DNA from: JBCCMB01 sp039026555
GTDB taxonomy: Bacteria; Pseudomonadota; Alphaproteobacteria; Caulobacterales; Hyphomonadaceae
Direction: 5' to 3'
Assembly: GCA_039026555.1 (NCBI GenBank)
Contig: JBCCMB010000111.1
Coordinates: 1-9,764, forward strand
Length of the DNA stretch: 9,764 nucleotides
Shown: one piece after another, positions 6,694-9,764 of the stretch
How the letters are laid out: each line of letters starts with the position of its first letter
Numbering within the stretch: the stretch's first letter is position 1
Made by a program: the position numbers and the translations under genes
The notes under the pieces: model-generated
Told to the model about the DNA's origin: nothing
The model's input: only the letters and a program-made list of their open reading frames with translations
Database searches by the model: none

Positions 6694-7798
6694 GCGCATC
6701 GCGTTTGCATCAGCTGCGATAGTCGCCACGAATTGCTCGGGCGACACCGCCGCGGATACGCCGACCCCGCTTTTGTCTGAACCTTGGCGACTGGCGGACA
6801 AGACGGCTGATCTTTACGCAGCGTCTTGTCCGGAAGGCTCGGTCTTTATCACGCCGGAAGACATAGGTCTGACGGTCGACGCCGTCGAACTCTATGACGC
6901 CGATGAAACGCCGCCTGAAGTCTTCGCCGGCTTGCATTACATTGGCGGTTTTGAGCTTGAAAGCGAGGATCCGCGCTTTGGCGGTTTGTCCGGGCTTGCG
7001 ATTACGCGGTCGGGAAATTTGATCGCGGTGTCCGACGCCGGGCATTTCGTTTGGATCGGTCTGGATGAAGAGGACGGTTTCACGCCGGTGTCGGCCGCGC
7101 TGTCGGACATGAAACGACAAGATGGTTCGCCTGCGGAAACCAAGAGCGAGGTTGACGCGGAAGGTCTCGCTTTTGCGGATGGGCTGGCGCTGGTGTCGTT
7201 TGAACAATCCCATCGGATCTCCGCTTTTGATTTGGAAACCTGCGGCGCGGCGGCGCGCGCGGCGCCCATCACGGCGTTTTCCAGCGGCTCCAGTTTCGGT
7301 GTCGGTAAAAGCGTCAAAACCAATGGCGGTATTGAAGGGTTGGCGGTGGGACCGTCCGGCGGTCTCGCCGCGGGCCTAGAAACGCTTATCGACGGCCGTG
7401 CGCCGATGAGCTTTGAGGCGCGCGACCGGGTGGTCGACTTCGACAAGCGCTTTGCGGATATGGACGGCCGGGCACTGACGGGGTTGGACTATCTCGTCGA
7501 TCCGCAAGATGACGATGCCGGCGTTTTGTTCGCCGTGCACCGATCCTTCAATTTGCTGACAGGTCCGAATGTCGCTGTTACGGCCACGCCCGTGTTCGAT
7601 AGAAAGCCGGACATGTCCGCCGCTAGAACGCTGTTAATCCTGAAACGGCCTCAAACTGTCGACAATTTTGAAGCGATTGCGGCTCGACGGTTTGAGGATG
7701 GATCTGTGCGGCTCTTCATTTTGTCGGACGACAATTATCAGCCTGTCCAACGAACCCTGCTTCTGGCGTTCGACGTGGCCCCGGAACTGAGCCGCTAG
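6638..7798 (+). CDS. Phytase-like (esterase-like activity of phytase) family exported protein
   Basis: The protein resembles the phytase-like family, probably a beta-propeller acting outside the cytoplasm; the substrate is unknown. From TTG 6638 it has 386 residues. Family marks are GGLSGLAI (116-123), DAEGLAF (173-179), GGIEGLAV (230-237), NFEAIA (343-348) and SDDNYQPVQRTLLL (363-376). A short hydrophobic run, KRIAFASAAIVATNC, precedes Cys33 and resembles a signal or lipoprotein peptide, although Asn at -1 is a poor lipobox. The start is uncertain. ATG 6545 has GGAG 7 bases upstream but would overlap cobT by 149 bases and put about 50 residues before the signal. TTG 6638 gives a 56-base overlap. 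I recall such genes following cobT in other Alphaproteobacteria. Confidence 0.8.
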   Translation: MAAPYAEPAFKISPARFVKRIAFASAAIVATNCSGDTAADTPTPLLSEPWRLADKTADLYAASCPEGSVFITPEDIGLTVDAVELYDADETPPEVFAGLHYIGGFELESEDPRFGGLSGLAITRSGNLIAVSDAGHFVWIGLDEEDGFTPVSAALSDMKRQDGSPAETKSEVDAEGLAFADGLALVSFEQSHRISAFDLETCGAAARAAPITAFSSGSSFGVGKSVKTNGGIEGLAVGPSGGLAAGLETLIDGRAPMSFEARDRVVDFDKRFADMDGRALTGLDYLVDPQDDDAGVLFAVHRSFNLLTGPNVAVTATPVFDRKPDMSAARTLLILKRPQTVDNFEAIAARRFEDGSVRLFILSDDNYQPVQRTLLLAFDVAPELSR

Positions 7799-7820
7799 GG
7801 CGGATCGGCGCCGGCGAGAC

Positions 7821-7849
7821 TTGTCGCTGCCCGCGGCGCGCTTTACCTA
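7821..7849 (+). promoter_or_regulatory. accA: Possible accA promoter
   Basis: TTGTCG (7821-7826), a 17-base spacer and TACCTA (7844-7849) lie in the 82-base gap before accA. A transcript start near 7856 would leave a leader of about 25 bases. The spacing is ideal and the -35 is fair; the -10 is weak. GAGG (7873-7876) just before ATG 7881 would serve as ribosome binding site. Confidence 0.33.
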
Positions 7850-7880
7850 AGGGCTAGACCTTAAGAGCAATCGAGGCTTC

Positions 7881-8840
7881 ATGGCGACCCCAACCACTTA
7901 TCTGGATTTTGAAAAACCGCTCTCTGAGCTTGAGACGAAAATCGCCGAGCTGGAGCAGGCCGCGCAAGGCGGGCCGTCCATAGACGATGAGCTCTCGCGC
8001 CTGCGCGAAAAGGCCGCCAAACAGCTCAAAGATATTTATTCCGGTCTCAACCCTTGGCAGAAGACGCAAGTGGCGCGCCATCCAGATCGCCCGCATTTCG
8101 GCGATTATCTCGATGCATTGTTCGACGAATGGGTCGAATTGGCGGGCGACAGAAAATATATGGACGACCATGCCGTCCTTGGCGGATTGGCGCGTTTCCG
8201 CGGTCGGCCCGTGGTGGTGATCGGACATGAAAAGGGTCGTAGTACGGAAGACCGCATCAAGCACAATTTCGGCATGGCGCGCCCAGAGGGCTATCGCAAG
8301 ACGGTCCGCCTGATGGATTTGGCGCAGCGCTTCGGTTTGCCGGTGATCGCGCTGGTGGATACCGCGGGCGCCTTCCCAGGGCGTGGCGGTGAAGAACGCG
8401 GCCAGGCGGAAGCGCTCGCGCGCTCGATCGAGCAATGCCTGACGCTGGATACGCCGATGATCTCAGTCATTGTGGGCGAGGGGGGGTCCGGCGGCGCCGT
8501 GGCGCTGTCCTCGGGCAATAAAGTCTTGATGATGGAGCACGCCATCTATTCGGTGATTTCGCCGGAGGGCGCGGCCTCCATCTTGTTCCGCGACGCTAAG
8601 CGCGCCAAGGACGCCGCCGACGCGATGAAGATTACCGCACAGGATTTGGAGAAATTGCGCATTGTCGACCAGATTGTCGACGAGCCCATGGGCGGCGCGC
8701 ACCGCGATCCAAATGCGGCTATCACCAAAGTTGGCGACGCCATCGAAGCGGCGTTGGCGGCGGTTTCCGATATGGATCCCGAGGCGTTGAAACAACAGCG
8801 TAAGGACCGTTTCTACGCGATCGGCCGCGAGGGGCTTTAG
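7881..8840 (+). CDS. accA: Acetyl-CoA carboxylase carboxyltransferase subunit alpha
   Basis: AccA forms the carboxyltransferase with AccD and moves the carboxyl group from biotin on AccB to acetyl-CoA, giving malonyl-CoA for fatty acid synthesis. The 319-residue length is standard. Visible motifs are YLDFEKPLSELETKI at the N-terminus, RHPDRPHFGDYL (66-77), GHEKGRSTEDRIKHNFGM (115-132), VDTAGAFPGRGGEERGQAEA (159-178) and the oxyanion-type GEGGSGGAVALSSGN (199-213). The end YAIG (312-315) is also typical. ATG 7881 is supported by GAGG 4 bases upstream and by the conserved N-terminus. It has its own candidate promoter, so it is probably a separate transcription unit from cobST. Confidence 0.97.
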   Translation: MATPTTYLDFEKPLSELETKIAELEQAAQGGPSIDDELSRLREKAAKQLKDIYSGLNPWQKTQVARHPDRPHFGDYLDALFDEWVELAGDRKYMDDHAVLGGLARFRGRPVVVIGHEKGRSTEDRIKHNFGMARPEGYRKTVRLMDLAQRFGLPVIALVDTAGAFPGRGGEERGQAEALARSIEQCLTLDTPMISVIVGEGGSGGAVALSSGNKVLMMEHAIYSVISPEGAASILFRDAKRAKDAADAMKITAQDLEKLRIVDQIVDEPMGGAHRDPNAAITKVGDAIEAALAAVSDMDPEALKQQRKDRFYAIGREGL

Positions 8841-8887
8841 CGCCGATTTTCCAGGTAAGATCGGTATGACGGCTCGGTGTGACTGGA

Positions 8888-9434
8888 TCAGCGCGAGAAG
8901 AAAACCTCCGGTTCGACTGTTATCGTAGGCGGCTTTGTCCTGCTCGACATTTCCGTCATCCGCCAGATAGACGATTGTATCCGCGCTGGTGAAGCCGGGA
9001 CCAAGCGTGAAGAAGACAGCCCCCCGTCCAAATCAAATTGGATAACACCATTCTCGGGGCCCGAAACCAGACTAGCAGTCAACTCGTCCCCGTCAGGGTC
9101 GGTATCGTTTTCTAGCACGTTGAAGCAGAAAGAATCGCCCGGATCAGTCTCAACGATGTCATCTTCCGCAATCGGCGCAAGCGGATCGGTGATCTCAATA
9201 TACTCAATCTGTCCACGGACTAAATCCGCGTAATAGACATACCCGTCAGGTCCTTGGGTGAAATGGACCGGCCTGAAATTAGTCGGCGTTTTGTAGAGGA
9301 AGGTCATGTCCCTGCGGTCATTCACATCGAATGTGAAGACCTTGCCCTAGGAAACGTCCGTTCGGCGCGAAGGCCACTCTATCTGTTTCGTCGATGCTGA
9401 TCTCGGCGGTTTTAAATTGAACGATCCCCGACAT
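8888..9434 (-). pseudogene. Decayed fragment of a surface-type protein: propeller-like segment plus cadherin/Ig-like segment, two frameshifts
   Basis: Three minus-strand frames join into one coherent product. Frame one starts at ATG 9434, with a purine-rich GGGAGAGG just upstream, and reads to RVAFAPNGRFLG. An extra base in the GGG at 9347-9345 shifts the frame; the next frame reads KVFTFDVNDRRD, then HFTQGPDGYVYYADLVRGQI and the Ig-like NVLENDTDPDGDELTASLV. At the G6 run (9025-9020) one missing base shifts it again; the restored frame reads FFTLGPGFTSADTIVYLADD, the expected end of such a repeat. The middle open piece alone runs from GTG 9325 to TGA 8888. The restored frame meets no stop before running antisense through accA, and no signal peptide is present. 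Both ends therefore seem lost. Repeats of this kind occur in large secreted adhesin-like or sugar-dehydrogenase-like proteins. Confidence 0.6.
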
Positions 9435-9607
9435 CACCCTCTCCCAGGCTTTGCGTCGGGATTGGATTAACACGCGTTAATGATTAAGGATCGAGGCTTC
9501 GCCTATTAAGGGATAACGTGAAGTGGTTTGCACGTCATCGAAGAAATACTTCGTGATTTTGCATCGATGTCATGGTGACCGATTTCCATCGCTTGGGCTA
9601 GCGAGCC
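9435..9607. other. Gene-free AT-richer stretch
   Basis: I see no convincing gene in these 173 bases. They contain four TTAA tetramers (9467, 9477, 9484, 9506), the inverted repeat TTAAC-ACGC-GTTAA (9467-9480), and the short hairpin AGGC-TTC-GCCT (9494-9504). The base composition differs visibly from the flanking genes. It may hold the promoter of the former minus-strand gene or simply be eroded sequence. Confidence 0.5.
9535..9560 (+). terminator. Weak terminator-like hairpin
   Basis: CGAAG (9539-9543) pairs with CTTCG (9549-9553) around an AAATA loop. The stem extends by TCA/TGA past one bulged base and is followed by TTTT (9557-9560). The shape suits a rho-independent terminator on the plus strand, but no plus-strand gene ends nearby, since accA stops about 700 bases earlier. 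Low confidence. Confidence 0.15.
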
Positions 9608-9608
9608 C
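9595..9608 (-). terminator. Hairpin at the end of the minus-strand partial gene
   Basis: GGGCT (9595-9599) and AGCCC (9604-9608) form a perfect 5-base-pair stem with a 4-base loop, touching the TAG of the minus-strand gene (9610-9608). No T tract follows on the minus strand, so it is at best part of a non-classical terminator. Confidence 0.2.
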
Positions 9609-9764
9609 TATTCAAACAGCCCGCCCAGCGCGTTGCGAAGACGGTCTTCCGTTTGCTCCTCGGCGCTTTTGGGTTCGTCGTCCGCAACAGCGGCGCTCTC
9701 AGCGTCGGTTTCAGAAGATTGCGGTAAGCCAAGCGCGCCGCCCAAAGCACCGCCTAAGCTGCCG
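9608..9764 (-). CDS. C-terminal end of an unidentified Gly/Ala-rich protein (N-terminus outside window)
   Basis: The minus-strand frame is open from the window edge to TAG at 9610-9608 and encodes 51 residues. It begins GSLGGALGGALGLPQ, continues with an acidic, Ser/Ala/Glu-rich stretch, and ends EDRLRNALGGLFE. The pattern of Gly-Leu repeats, a disordered acidic linker and a final amphipathic LRNALGGLF resembles tails of AsmA-type envelope proteins in Alphaproteobacteria. This is a resemblance only, and no catalytic or domain motif is visible. The composition is protein-like and no stop interrupts it, which supports real coding sequence. Confidence 0.55.
   Translation of the reverse strand, partial: GSLGGALGGALGLPQSSETDAESAAVADDEPKSAEEQTEDRLRNALGGLFE

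Noticed and set aside
7870..9500. Shared 11-mer ATCGAGGCTTC at 7870-7880 and 9490-9500, each shortly after TTAAG
   Set aside because: Several exact 11-base matches are expected by chance in a window of this size; no longer similarity surrounds them.

Overview
The window reads as a GC-rich stretch of an alphaproteobacterial chromosome, most likely from a Hyphomonadaceae/Parvularculaceae-like marine or aquatic lineage. The class call rests on protein character and on the gene order aroK-aroB-CNNM/CorC protein-bolA-J-domain protein-cobS-cobT-phytase-like protein, which I recall as recurrent in Alphaproteobacteria. The family-level placement is a guess. No tRNA, rRNA, CRISPR array, insertion sequence or phage gene was recognised.

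Layout: (1) 2-1341 is the end of shikimate kinase (aroK) and a complete 3-dehydroquinate synthase (aroB), coupled by a 4-base ATGA overlap. (2) 1368-2642 is a CNNM/CorC-type membrane protein with DUF21, a CBS pair and a CorC_HlyC domain. (3) 2661-2936 on the minus strand is a BolA protein, convergent with the CNNM gene and divergent from the next locus by 28 bases. (4) 2965-3615 is an alphaproteobacterial J-domain protein with an N-terminal Cys/His cluster, split by an in-frame TAA. (5) 3739-6693 is cobS-cobT, the AAA+ and VWA subunits of the cobaltochelatase-type machine, without cobN or other cobalamin genes in view. (6) About 6638-7798 is an exported or lipoprotein-like phytase-like (esterase-like) beta-propeller protein that overlaps the end of cobT. 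(7) 7881-8840 is accA. (8) 8888-9434 on the minus strand is a decayed fragment of a large surface-type protein with propeller-like and cadherin/Ig-like segments, carrying two frameshifts. (9) 9435-9607 is a gene-free AT-richer stretch with several TTAA tetramers and short hairpins. (10) 9608-9764 on the minus strand is the C-terminal end of an unidentified Gly/Ala-rich gene.

The housekeeping parts serve aromatic amino acid synthesis (aroK, aroB) and fatty acid synthesis (accA). The less settled part is the central block: a BolA (Fe-S/glutaredoxin partner), a Cys/His plus J-domain protein, and a MoxR-like AAA+/VWA pair. All four have metal or protein-remodelling character, and no catalytic chelatase subunit or B12 gene lies near them. 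I find no clearly new system, but this orphan CobST neighbourhood, the broken J-protein and the eroded surface-protein remnant deserve a closer look.
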